Positions 1 through 6,773 of a stretch of 7,316 nt of DNA are shown in pieces (the stretch's first letter is position 1; each line of letters opens with the position of its first letter). Under the pieces are notes generated by a model. The model was not told the DNA's origin. It was given only the letters and a program-made list of their open reading frames with translations, and searched no databases. The translations under genes were made by a program, and so were the position numbers. This DNA is from Candidatus Heimdallarchaeota archaeon (GTDB lineage Archaea > Asgardarchaeota > Heimdallarchaeia > JABLTI01), in the NCBI GenBank assembly GCA_023128635.1, contig JAGMDP010000131.1, positions 1 through 7,316 on the forward strand. The letters run 5' to 3'.

Positions 1-1428
1 TCCTAGAGTGAATAAGAATAATCCTATTCCAGCCCAAACAATTTCACTATATATAAATTGAGTTGCGAAATTAATTGAAAAATATAATTGTGAAGTTATC
101 ATTAGAATCAATGAACCAGAGAGTGTTAGTGTCGTAGTCATAGGCTCTCCTTTCAAGAATAACTCATTGAATACTGCTAAAACAACGATAGCTCCGGAAA
201 TTGCCATGAGTATTATCAAATTGTTACTGTATTGTAGTGATGTATATTCACCTAACGTTAATCCCAAGAATAAGAAAGTTAAAAGTAATGAGCTTGTTGT
301 TGAGAATCGAATTGTAAGTGGAATTGTAGCACTAAAGAAGATTATTGAGATAATAAGACCATTCAAGAGATTTAATTCATAATTTTCTACAAACATAACT
401 TGAGACATGGCAATAAAGGAAAGATAAGTACCCCAAAGGATCATATCTTTTGATAAGAGTTCTTTATTCTTGAAAAGTGAATAAGTTCTGAGAGATAAAT
501 CAACTTTATCTCTTGGATAATATTTGATTACAAGTATTGTCATTGTATAAAGGACCAATGGCAGAAGTAAACCAAAGTTAACTATGGATGCTTTTGTTGA
601 AGAGCTAGCGATCCAAGAAAATGCTCTATTGAAAGTATATGAGAAAACAACGAATCCGACTTCGACAATTGTTATATTTCCTATGAATCGTCCTACTTTG
701 AATTCTTCTTTCGGTACTGCTAAAATGATAGATATTACAGCAGTTCCTAATAAGATAATTGCGCAAATTAGCGAGAACACGTTAGCATTGGCTGCTCCTT
801 CTGGTCGAATAATCGGTCCAATTGAACTCATTAATACCAACAAGATCGAATATAGGATATTCAACCCAGTTTTCTCTTTGTTCTTGATGATTACAAAAGA
901 TGTTGCTGCAGCCCAAACTAACCAGAGCAAAGAGATTGCATTGTATTCCACTCCTGATGCTACAAATCCTCGACCAAATTTCATGAAAGTTGTTAAAACA
1001 AACAACGTAACAGCTGAGAAGAGAATTGTAATTATTGTTTGAGTTATGTCCTCAAAGAGTATTACCAAAGTAAAGTAGAGAGCACAATAGATTACGAAAA
1101 TCACTGTTATCGTTATTGAACCTGCAAAAGATCCAAATAAGCCACCAACAACAATTAAAGATATGAATGGAATAGGTATGAGGTATTTTGCGTTTTCTTT
1201 TTGCAGGTAGATAAAGCCGATTGTTCCTAAGGAAATTACTCCGTAAATCACTACAGAAACCCAATAGGGATTAAATTCACTTGCAGCTTCGAATGCTATG
1301 TATAACAAGTGAATTATTGTTAAAACAATGACTTGATGAGGTGTTTTTGCTACATCGAATTTCTTTGTTTTCTCTTCAGCACCTTCCATTACCACTTCTT
1401 TATTTGTTCTACCAGATGATTTACTCAA
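1..1428 (-). CDS. Polytopic membrane protein of unknown function (partial, C-terminus outside window)
   Basis: An uninterrupted minus-strand frame of 476 codons runs to base 1 with no stop, so the gene continues beyond the window. I place the start at TTG 1428-1426, read as MSKSSGRTNKEVV. A near-perfect Shine-Dalgarno site, GGAGGT (complement of 1437-1442), lies 8 bases before it; an in-frame GTG and an ATG (1387-1389) further in have no such site. The start overlaps the last 8 bases of the upstream gene, which implies translational coupling. After about 30 polar residues the protein is nearly all hydrophobic: I count about 16 likely membrane segments, with short charged loops such as QKENAKY, KNKEKTG and KYYPRDKVD. 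There is no zinc ribbon, ATP-binding motif or recognisable transporter signature. It resembles the membrane part of its upstream neighbour in general character, and may be a distant paralogue, but I see no clear shared motif. The frame is certain; the function is unknown. Confidence 0.88.
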   Translation of the reverse strand, partial: MSKSSGRTNKEVVMEGAEEKTKKFDVAKTPHQVIVLTIIHLLYIAFEAASEFNPYWVSVVIYGVISLGTIGFIYLQKENAKYLIPIPFISLIVVGGLFGSFAGSITITVIFVIYCALYFTLVILFEDITQTIITILFSAVTLFVLTTFMKFGRGFVASGVEYNAISLLWLVWAAATSFVIIKNKEKTGLNILYSILLVLMSSIGPIIRPEGAANANVFSLICAIILLGTAVISIILAVPKEEFKVGRFIGNITIVEVGFVVFSYTFNRAFSWIASSSTKASIVNFGLLLPLVLYTMTILVIKYYPRDKVDLSLRTYSLFKNKELLSKDMILWGTYLSFIAMSQVMFVENYELNLLNGLIISIIFFSATIPLTIRFSTTSSLLLTFLFLGLTLGEYTSLQYSNNLIILMAISGAIVVLAVFNELFLKGEPMTTTLTLSGSLILMITSQLYFSINFATQFIYSEIVWAGIGLFLFTLG

Positions 1429-3793
1429 GAGTAGTTACCTCCTTTTGCTTCCAATTTATGAAGGGCGAGATATTCAGAACGATAAATACCAGAAATATCA
1501 CTAGTGCTGCGTATGGAAATACTGCAAGTTTGTCACCCAATAAGAAGCTGAAAATAACTACTGTAGTAACAAGATTTGTAATAAGTGAGTACACACGCCA
1601 ATTCTTGATCTGTGGTATAATGATTGGAAGATTAACAACCAGAGATGTCAATAATAACAAGATTATTCCCGCAAAACCATACCAATTGTTTGGCAATTTC
1701 CCAAGCAATCCAAGTAAGATAATATTGATAGCCGATAGTATGTTCCATGTCACGAATAAAGTATTTGAATCAGTTAGTACTTTCGTTATGAAAATACTCA
1801 CAAAAGCCATAATAGTAAATGAGATTGCTACTATAAAGTATAATACTTGTTCTATCGTTGAACCAGGATTTATTAATGATAGCAGTAGAATCGCTTGTAA
1901 TTCTGCAAAGACAAAAGAGATTACCGCTGTTGCAATATTGAAATGATTCTTGAATGTCTTCAATACACTAAGAATTCCAAAGACGAAAAACGATGCAAAG
2001 TATAAGACCGCTGTAACAGAATATTCTATTGGTGAACCCGAACCATAATTAAATCCAATGCTGAAGACAGAAATTATTCCAACGATAATTTGTCCAATTA
2101 TCCAAATTGCAAAATTCGATTGCTTAAACTCTAAGTGTTTTTCTTGTATGAAACGATAATAGAAGGAAACACCTAGAAAAGCTAAACAGCTTATGAAAAT
2201 TTCCCATGGATAAATCTGTCCCCAAGAAGCTTCTGTAGTACCACTATGAACTAATGGAATTGAAAGTATTACAAGTGCAATTGCTGGAAAGATTAACGAT
2301 AGAAATGCCAAAATTCTTCTGTTAATTATTTCGATTGATTGTTTTGAGAATCGAATAACGAGGAGAATCATGATTGGAATTAACAGTAATGGGATGAATT
2401 CTAAAGCTACATTCTGACTAATTCTTGGGATTGAAATCAAAAGGGGTGTTACAGACATTGAAATAAGTGCACCCCACCATTTTTTGAAGAAAATAGCGAC
2501 AAGTGAAGCTAATACAATCGGAATAATAAATCCGAAGAGACTACCAATTCCCCCACCTAAGACAATCTGTGTGTGCCAGAGAATGTCAGCAGCAGTAAAG
2601 ATAATTGATGCATTAAATCCAATAAAAATAAGCATTTCAGAGTTGTTTAGTACCCCGAGTACTATAGAAATGATGGCAACACCATAGCTGAGGAATAGAA
2701 AGATTGTTGGATTGATATCAGCATACCCAAAAAATCCTCCAGTGAATAATACTACAAATCCTATGAAAATAATTACCGATGCGAGTTGAGGTATTGGGAG
2801 TTTTCGTCCTTCAGGTTTTGTGATACCTTCTTTTTCTATTGCATCACCCGATTCATAATCAACTTCAGCTATCTTATGTTTTTGTCTCCTTCGTTGCCAT
2901 TTTGTTAGTAGGGAAGCGATTTCTCCTAATAGTACAATCCCTCCTCCGATTGAGTAGATGATTATTACTCGAGTGGATAAATTAGATACTTCAACAGCAA
3001 CAAAGTATATTGTAACTGTTATACCGACACTAAAGAGTATAATAGCCAAATAGAAGAACCAATAATTCAATAAGCTCTTTTCAAGTTGTGACCACATTGT
3101 TTTTGGTTTTTCTACAAGCTCTTCTTCAACTCGAGATGGTTTGATTGCTACACTCGTTGGGATTGGTTGTACCCCGACTGCAGGAGTCGGTCTAATATCC
3201 ATTGTTTTAGCAAGAATATTGCGTTTTGCTATAAAACGATTCTTTATTTGGAGCAATGAAGCTGCAATAGTTGCAATTATTTCCATTAAGTCATCAGAAA
3301 ATTCTGTTTTCGTTAGATTTTGGAAATGACCGAAAATCTGCCCTAATCTATCAACCCTATTTAAGATTTCATCAATTTCTGTCAGTGGACTAGCATGTAA
3401 TTGCAAACCACATTCTTTGCAGAAACGAATGTTAGGTACATTAACACCACAATTCCTACAAATTATACGGTTGCTATCGGGTTTCTGTTCCTTTGTGTCT
3501 TTAACAGGTTGTTTTTCAGACAAAATTTCCTCTTTTATCTCAACTTGTTTTAACAAAGATTGAAACTCTTCCCTGAAATTAAGAAGAACTTTTTCAGATT
3601 CAATTGATATTGTATCAAGCGATTTTACTCGCAAATCGTAAACTAAAGTCTTAATTTCCTGTAGTCGATTCAATAGATCGGTCACTTCGTCTAATTCAGA
3701 AGCGCCTAGAATCACACCACATTTCGGACAAAACCGACCTTTTGGTACGCTTTCACCACATGACTGACACGTAATTTTTTCACCAGTCGACAA
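1421..3793 (-). CDS. Large multi-pass membrane protein with two N-terminal zinc-ribbon/helix units
   Basis: This 790-residue protein has an unusual order of parts. Zinc ribbon 1 has cysteines 9, 12, 22 and 25; a polar helical stretch covers about 31-100. Zinc ribbon 2 has cysteines 112, 115, 125 and 128, followed by a second helical stretch (about 134-195) and a Pro-rich linker (about 201-220). From about 243 to 777 there are roughly 18 hydrophobic segments, interrupted by one long charged loop (about 299-331, RRRQKHK then acidic residues). The zinc-binding part is presumably cytosolic, as charge placement around the first membrane segment suggests. The start is TTG 3793-3791, with GGTGG (complement of 3801-3805) 7 bases upstream and no nearby in-frame ATG. 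It is the first gene of an operon with the overlapping membrane gene downstream, and is divergent from the helical zinc-ribbon gene. The helical-then-many-membrane-segments plan recalls DUF2339-type proteins, but this is only architectural resemblance. No catalytic or transport motif is visible; function unknown. Confidence 0.9.
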   Translation of the reverse strand: MSTGEKITCQSCGESVPKGRFCPKCGVILGASELDEVTDLLNRLQEIKTLVYDLRVKSLDTISIESEKVLLNFREEFQSLLKQVEIKEEILSEKQPVKDTKEQKPDSNRIICRNCGVNVPNIRFCKECGLQLHASPLTEIDEILNRVDRLGQIFGHFQNLTKTEFSDDLMEIIATIAASLLQIKNRFIAKRNILAKTMDIRPTPAVGVQPIPTSVAIKPSRVEEELVEKPKTMWSQLEKSLLNYWFFYLAIILFSVGITVTIYFVAVEVSNLSTRVIIIYSIGGGIVLLGEIASLLTKWQRRRQKHKIAEVDYESGDAIEKEGITKPEGRKLPIPQLASVIIFIGFVVLFTGGFFGYADINPTIFLFLSYGVAIISIVLGVLNNSEMLIFIGFNASIIFTAADILWHTQIVLGGGIGSLFGFIIPIVLASLVAIFFKKWWGALISMSVTPLLISIPRISQNVALEFIPLLLIPIMILLVIRFSKQSIEIINRRILAFLSLIFPAIALVILSIPLVHSGTTEASWGQIYPWEIFISCLAFLGVSFYYRFIQEKHLEFKQSNFAIWIIGQIIVGIISVFSIGFNYGSGSPIEYSVTAVLYFASFFVFGILSVLKTFKNHFNIATAVISFVFAELQAILLLSLINPGSTIEQVLYFIVAISFTIMAFVSIFITKVLTDSNTLFVTWNILSAINIILLGLLGKLPNNWYGFAGIILLLLTSLVVNLPIIIPQIKNWRVYSLITNLVTTVVIFSFLLGDKLAVFPYAALVIFLVFIVLNISPFINWKQKEVTTLE
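1437..1442 (-). promoter_or_regulatory. Shine-Dalgarno site that decides a TTG start
   Basis: On the minus strand this reads GGAGGT, preceded by AAAA, and is 8 bases from TTG 1428-1426. It lies within the last codons (Lys-Glu-Val) of the upstream 790-residue gene. It supports the TTG start of the downstream membrane protein and coupling of the two genes. Confidence 0.8.
3236..3775 (-). repeat. Internal duplication: two zinc-ribbon plus helix units in the membrane protein
   Basis: Residues about 7-82 and 110-186 of the 790-residue protein align without gaps at an offset of 103. All four cysteines match (9/112, 12/115, 22/125, 25/128), as do the following ASxLxE (31-36 and 134-139) and LNR (41-43 and 144-146). 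The zinc ribbons are of the short CxxC-x9-CxxC type. The helical parts after the LNR motif have diverged in sequence but keep their length and character. This shows duplication of a whole ribbon-helix module rather than two unrelated ribbons. Confidence 0.75.
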
Positions 3794-3800
3794 TAAAATG

Positions 3801-3805
3801 CCACC
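3801..3805 (-). promoter_or_regulatory. Shine-Dalgarno-like site for the TTG start of the 790-residue gene
   Basis: The minus strand reads GGTGG, 7 bases before TTG 3793-3791. It is one mismatch from GGAGG. No ATG lies in frame close by, so this site supports the TTG start at which the first zinc ribbon begins within nine residues. Confidence 0.55.
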
Positions 3806-3840
3806 AGACCCAATAATTCTACTCGCGGGTATGTAATTAA

Positions 3841-3848
3841 TGATAAAA
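3841..3848 (-). promoter_or_regulatory. Candidate TATA box for the membrane-protein operon
   Basis: The minus strand reads TTTTATCA here. If it is the TATA element, transcription would begin near 3817, giving a leader of about 24 bases that contains the GGTGG site. Another AT-rich candidate, around 3855-3863 (ATTAATATC on the minus strand), would also fit with a longer leader. The choice is uncertain because the whole 3831-3890 stretch is AT-rich. Confidence 0.35.
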
Positions 3849-3915
3849 TCTAAGATATTAATACCTTTTCCAAATAATTAGAAAAATTTTAATGAAATCC
3901 CTTTGACCGTGAGAA

Positions 3916-3923
3916 TTATAAAT
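3916..3923 (+). promoter_or_regulatory. TATA box of the helical zinc-ribbon gene
   Basis: TTATAAAT is a strong archaeal TATA match, with a purine-rich GAGAA just before it that could serve as BRE. Transcription should start about 3943-3946. That leaves a short leader holding AAGGT (3947-3951), 7 bases before ATG 3959. An ATG at 3929 would lie upstream of the expected transcript start, so this element also decides the start codon. Confidence 0.65.
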
Positions 3924-3958
3924 CAAGAATGTTGTTTACTGAATATAAGGTAAGAAAA

Positions 3959-6289
3959 ATGTCAGAAGAAAAAATTGTTGAAAAAGATGATTGGAATACA
4001 ATTCTAGGAGAATTGGACGAGATAGTTCGGGAAACGGATCGTTTATCTGCTATGTCACTAGGTGATAAGAACGCTTTTGAAGGTGAAGAATTTCCTGCGA
4101 TGATTCATTTTATATCAGAGTTGAAGAAGGAAAAAAAGAGTCAATCTTGGGAAAAACTAGAGAGCTTTGCTCAAAAGACAAACGAGAATCTCAGGCTTCT
4201 TGAGGAAACACAGCAAATAAAAATGCATGATAAAAGAATTGATAGATCCTTTATTGGTGTTTTACCTAAAAAAACCGAGGAAATCGGGCAAAATGCTATG
4301 GAAATTCTAAATGAAATTCCTCTTGTTTTGCGAACGATAAATGAATCAATAGAAGCTTTACTTATTGACATTAAACTCAAAATTGGTTTTCCAATTATAC
4401 GAATAGAAAAAGAGATTCTAGATATAAAACATCAAATAGAATTATTGGAAAGTGAGATTAGATTTCATACAAAAACTAAGAAAGCACTTGTTAGTCGCGA
4501 TGAAAGAATGATCTATACTCAAGCTTACCAAGAAACTATTCATGAAATACTCGATAAAGCTCAAAGTTATGTTACTAGAGGAATGAAAGCTCACTCTAAA
4601 GCATTCGAAGATGTTTACAATCGCTATATAACTAGAATCAATAATTATCGACAAAGTCCAGCTTTTGATGACTATATCGGAGAAAATTGTACAGAAGTAG
4701 AAAAGGCTATCGATAATTGGCCTACTGAGGGATTTAAGGCTTTTACTAAAGCATTAAAGTTTATTCGACAAATTGATGACCGACTTAGCGATACTCGACA
4801 AGTATACATTCAACAAATTAAAGCTGAACTTGAGAAAGATATCAGTGAGTTTGTCACAAAAATAGAAAGTCTTTACAAATTGGAATCAGAAGTAGCAGCT
4901 ACTTCATATATGAAAATGAAAGAAACTTCTGAGAAGGTTATTTCTGCAGTTAACTTCTTCTTAAAAACAACTGATGTTGTATTGGCTGATCCACGAGATA
5001 AGCTAATCAATGATGAAAAGATTCTTCGCGATACAACTAAAATGACAGTGCTTGCTTTTGATGCAACATATGGTAGCTATGAAGTAAAATTAAACGATTA
5101 TATTAAACAAATCCCTCCTAGTAAGAGTACAAGAAAAATTCTAGAGTTAATAAATGAAACAAAAGAAATTTGTTCAAATCCCAATAATCTAGTTGATGCT
5201 TTTAATACAATTCCAACATTACTTGATTTCAAAAAGAATGTTGACTTATTGCTAAAAGAAATGGCCTCTGATATTATGGGTACTCAAACTAAATTTGTGA
5301 AGAGGATTAAGAATATTAACAAAATCATTGGAAAAGGTGAAGCAATTGCAGTACCATCTGATGACGAGCTTATCAATATTGAGAAAGTAAATCTGGATGA
5401 CCCAGTTTCATTAAATAAAATATCAGAGTTGCTTAAGGAAAGCTTAGTGCAAACAGCAAACGCTTTAGCAGGTTATGAGGAGAACTTCTCTGAGGGTTTA
5501 GGTATAAGTATAAACCCAAATCTAGAAGCTAGAATCTCGAAATACAGAAGACCATCATATAGTCCAACAGTGAAACAAGCCAATAAAGCAATGAATGAGT
5601 TAGAAAAATTCGCCAAAAAACTTGCTATTGATACAGGCGATGCAATAACAAATTATGCAAAGAACTTGAATAAATTTACTGTGATTTCATCAGCGTTAAA
5701 AGCCCTCCAAAAACTCTTAAGAGCTATTGGAAAGGATGCAATTGCTGGAAAGCTAACAATCTCACAAATAACTACTAGGTTAGAGAATGCAATTGTTGAA
5801 TACTCTAAACTAATTGAAGAAGTTATATCTGAGCATTCTGAGGATTTAAGCATAATTATGAAAAGTATGGCTGAAGCTCATATTAGTGATGGGATAACAC
5901 TTGAGAATTTTGTTTCAAAACATAACGAACTAGTAAGTAATATTTCATTGGAATCTGTTTTAAAACAACGAGAAAAGAAAAAACCCCCATTAGTATGTAA
6001 AGTTTGCAAGGGAAAAATAGTCTCACAACGATCGGAATACAATGAAATGCTAGGCCTCGATGTGTTGATCATAAAGTGCGAAAACGGTCATGATGATAAT
6101 ATTATAGGTTTCGGAGATGATAAACCCGAGGAGGAAGAGGAACAAGAAGTCATTGAAATCAAATGTACAAAATGTGGATCAGATACACTAACACCAACTA
6201 AAATTGACATTTATACAAAAGATGAGCTTGTTGTCTCTGCTGATTGTCCAAAGAACCATAAAAGTGACTTTACTATAAAGAAAAAATAA
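3959..6289 (+). CDS. Long helical (coiled-coil-like) protein with two C-terminal CxxC/CxxxH zinc ribbons
   Basis: The 776-residue product has no signal peptide or membrane segment and should be cytosolic. Residues about 1-670 are Lys/Glu/Ile/Leu-rich and almost wholly helical, with runs typical of coiled coils or helical bundles (for example about 145-165 and 285-325); they hold no Walker A motif or other nucleotide-binding signature. After a basic stretch (about 669-675) come two zinc ribbons: Cys680, Cys683, Cys707, His711 and Cys736, Cys739, Cys763, His767, separated by an acidic linker (about 720-733, five consecutive Glu). The start at ATG 3959 is chosen over ATG 3929 because AAGGT precedes it by 7 bases and the TATA box at 3916 puts transcript start after 3929; the longer form would add 10 residues. 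It is transcribed divergently from the two-gene membrane operon, whose first product also carries duplicated zinc ribbons, so a functional link is plausible. I do not recognise the family. A scaffold, tether or adaptor role is inference from shape only. Confidence 0.9.
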   Translation: MSEEKIVEKDDWNTILGELDEIVRETDRLSAMSLGDKNAFEGEEFPAMIHFISELKKEKKSQSWEKLESFAQKTNENLRLLEETQQIKMHDKRIDRSFIGVLPKKTEEIGQNAMEILNEIPLVLRTINESIEALLIDIKLKIGFPIIRIEKEILDIKHQIELLESEIRFHTKTKKALVSRDERMIYTQAYQETIHEILDKAQSYVTRGMKAHSKAFEDVYNRYITRINNYRQSPAFDDYIGENCTEVEKAIDNWPTEGFKAFTKALKFIRQIDDRLSDTRQVYIQQIKAELEKDISEFVTKIESLYKLESEVAATSYMKMKETSEKVISAVNFFLKTTDVVLADPRDKLINDEKILRDTTKMTVLAFDATYGSYEVKLNDYIKQIPPSKSTRKILELINETKEICSNPNNLVDAFNTIPTLLDFKKNVDLLLKEMASDIMGTQTKFVKRIKNINKIIGKGEAIAVPSDDELINIEKVNLDDPVSLNKISELLKESLVQTANALAGYEENFSEGLGISINPNLEARISKYRRPSYSPTVKQANKAMNELEKFAKKLAIDTGDAITNYAKNLNKFTVISSALKALQKLLRAIGKDAIAGKLTISQITTRLENAIVEYSKLIEEVISEHSEDLSIIMKSMAEAHISDGITLENFVSKHNELVSNISLESVLKQREKKKPPLVCKVCKGKIVSQRSEYNEMLGLDVLIIKCENGHDDNIIGFGDDKPEEEEEQEVIEIKCTKCGSDTLTPTKIDIYTKDELVVSADCPKNHKSDFTIKKK
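5996..6259 (+). repeat. Tandem pair of zinc ribbons with identical spacing
   Basis: Both C-terminal units read CxxC-x23-CxxxH: residues 680/683/707/711 and 736/739/763/767 of the 776-residue protein. The offset is exactly 56 residues for every ligand. The third and fourth ligands fall in CENGH and CPKNH. Identical spacing with otherwise diverged sequence indicates an old tandem duplication. Each unit should bind one zinc ion with three Cys and one His. Confidence 0.75.
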
Positions 6290-6331
6290 ATAGACTTAAT
6301 CTAGATAACATCTATAGTATAGTAATTGCAA

Positions 6332-6346
6332 TAAAGCTGAGCTTTA
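6332..6346. promoter_or_regulatory. Inverted repeat overlapping the TATA box (possible operator)
   Basis: TAAAGCT and AGCTTTA form a perfect 7-base inverted repeat around a single G at 6339. Its right arm runs into the TATA-like TTTAAATA (6343-6350). A regulator bound here would compete with TBP/TFB, a common archaeal repression mode. Its centre is 33 bases from that of the repeat at 6361-6383, about three helical turns. Confidence 0.5.
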
Positions 6347-6350
6347 AATA
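6343..6350 (+). promoter_or_regulatory. TATA box of the winged-helix gene
   Basis: TTTAAATA matches the archaeal TATA consensus well. It predicts transcription start around 6370-6374, inside the inverted repeat at 6361-6383, and a leader of roughly 12-16 bases to ATG 6386 (or about 30 to ATG 6404). It suggests the winged-helix gene has its own promoter rather than relying on read-through from the gene ending at 6289. Confidence 0.5.
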
Positions 6351-6360
6351 ATAAATCATT

Positions 6361-6383
6361 GTAGAGGATAAACAATCCTCTAC
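6361..6383. promoter_or_regulatory. Perfect 9-base inverted repeat at the expected transcript start
   Basis: GTAGAGGAT (6361-6369) and ATCCTCTAC (6375-6383) are exact reverse complements separated by AAACA. The repeat ends 2 bases before ATG 6386 and spans the start of transcription predicted from the TATA box at 6343. Position and symmetry fit a dimer-binding operator, probably for the winged-helix protein encoded just downstream. If transcription begins upstream of it, the RNA could instead fold into a hairpin next to the start codon. No T-run follows, so it is not a usual terminator. Confidence 0.55.
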
Positions 6384-6385
6384 TA

Positions 6386-6772
6386 ATGGGTTCTTGCCGA
6401 AAGATGACTGAATATAAACGAGATCCACTTCGTTCTCAAGCGAGAAGAGATATCTTGAAAGCTATAGGGGATAATGAAATCATAAACAAACATGAGATTG
6501 TGAAACTCACTGACTTGAGTCCTTTAACAATAAATTCAATCTTGAGAGAATTCAGAAATTATAAAATTGTTACTTGTCATGCTGGAGGGCTATACGCGTT
6601 ATCCGGAGAAGGCAGAGAAGTCTATATCCAAATGTTAAACGATAAGAGATATAAGAAAAAAGAATATGAACGTAGAATGAAGAAAACGTGGAGTAAGGAA
6701 AATGAAGTTAGAAATATTCATACTCTAGTGATCGATGAAGACGAAGACTCTAAAGATAGTTCGGAAGAATAG
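6386..6772 (+). CDS. Small winged helix-turn-helix DNA-binding protein
   Basis: The product is 128 residues from ATG 6386, or 122 from ATG 6404 (MTEYKRDPL); neither start has a clear Shine-Dalgarno site, and the shorter form begins just before the DNA-binding fold. Predicted layout in the long numbering: helix 1 about 15-28 (RSQARRDILKAIG), helix 2 about 35-42, recognition helix about 45-58 (SPLTINSILREFRN), then a wing at about 61-72 with HAGGLYALS. This is a standard winged helix. It is followed by a very basic helix (about 88-105) and an acidic tail (about 117-128, DEDEDSKDSSEE). There is no ligand-binding domain or metal-binding motif. The inverted repeats upstream suggest negative autoregulation. 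The gene is in the same direction as the helical zinc-ribbon gene 96 bases upstream but appears to have its own TATA box. The exact regulator family (MarR-, PadR- or ArsR-like) cannot be settled by eye. Confidence 0.82.
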   Translation: MGSCRKMTEYKRDPLRSQARRDILKAIGDNEIINKHEIVKLTDLSPLTINSILREFRNYKIVTCHAGGLYALSGEGREVYIQMLNDKRYKKKEYERRMKKTWSKENEVRNIHTLVIDEDEDSKDSSEE

Positions 6773-6773
6773 A

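Noticed and set aside
167..1042. Plus-strand open frames at 167-382 and 584-1042
   Set aside because: They lie antisense to the continuous membrane-protein frame on the minus strand, have no ribosome binding site, and their products have no domain-like character.
1052..1264. Minus-strand frame of 70 codons (MGFCSDLRSN...)
   Set aside because: It overlaps the long membrane-protein frame in another phase on the same strand and has no ribosome binding site.
1341..1946. Plus-strand frame of 201 codons
   Set aside because: It is antisense to the junction of the two membrane genes, whose minus-strand frames, Shine-Dalgarno sites and hydrophobic pattern are far better supported.
4171..6072. Four short minus-strand frames inside the helical gene
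   Set aside because: They are complements of a Lys/Glu-rich coding frame, which yields Ser/Phe/Ile-rich products, and have no support as genes.
3959..6289. SMC/Rad50-like ATPase identity for the helical protein
   Set aside because: There is no Walker A or Walker B motif, no ABC signature, and no terminal globular ATPase halves; only the helical middle is similar in kind.
6361..6383. Intrinsic terminator for the gene ending at 6289
   Set aside because: The stem is not followed by a T-run, sits immediately before the next start codon and coincides with the predicted transcript start, so an operator is more likely.
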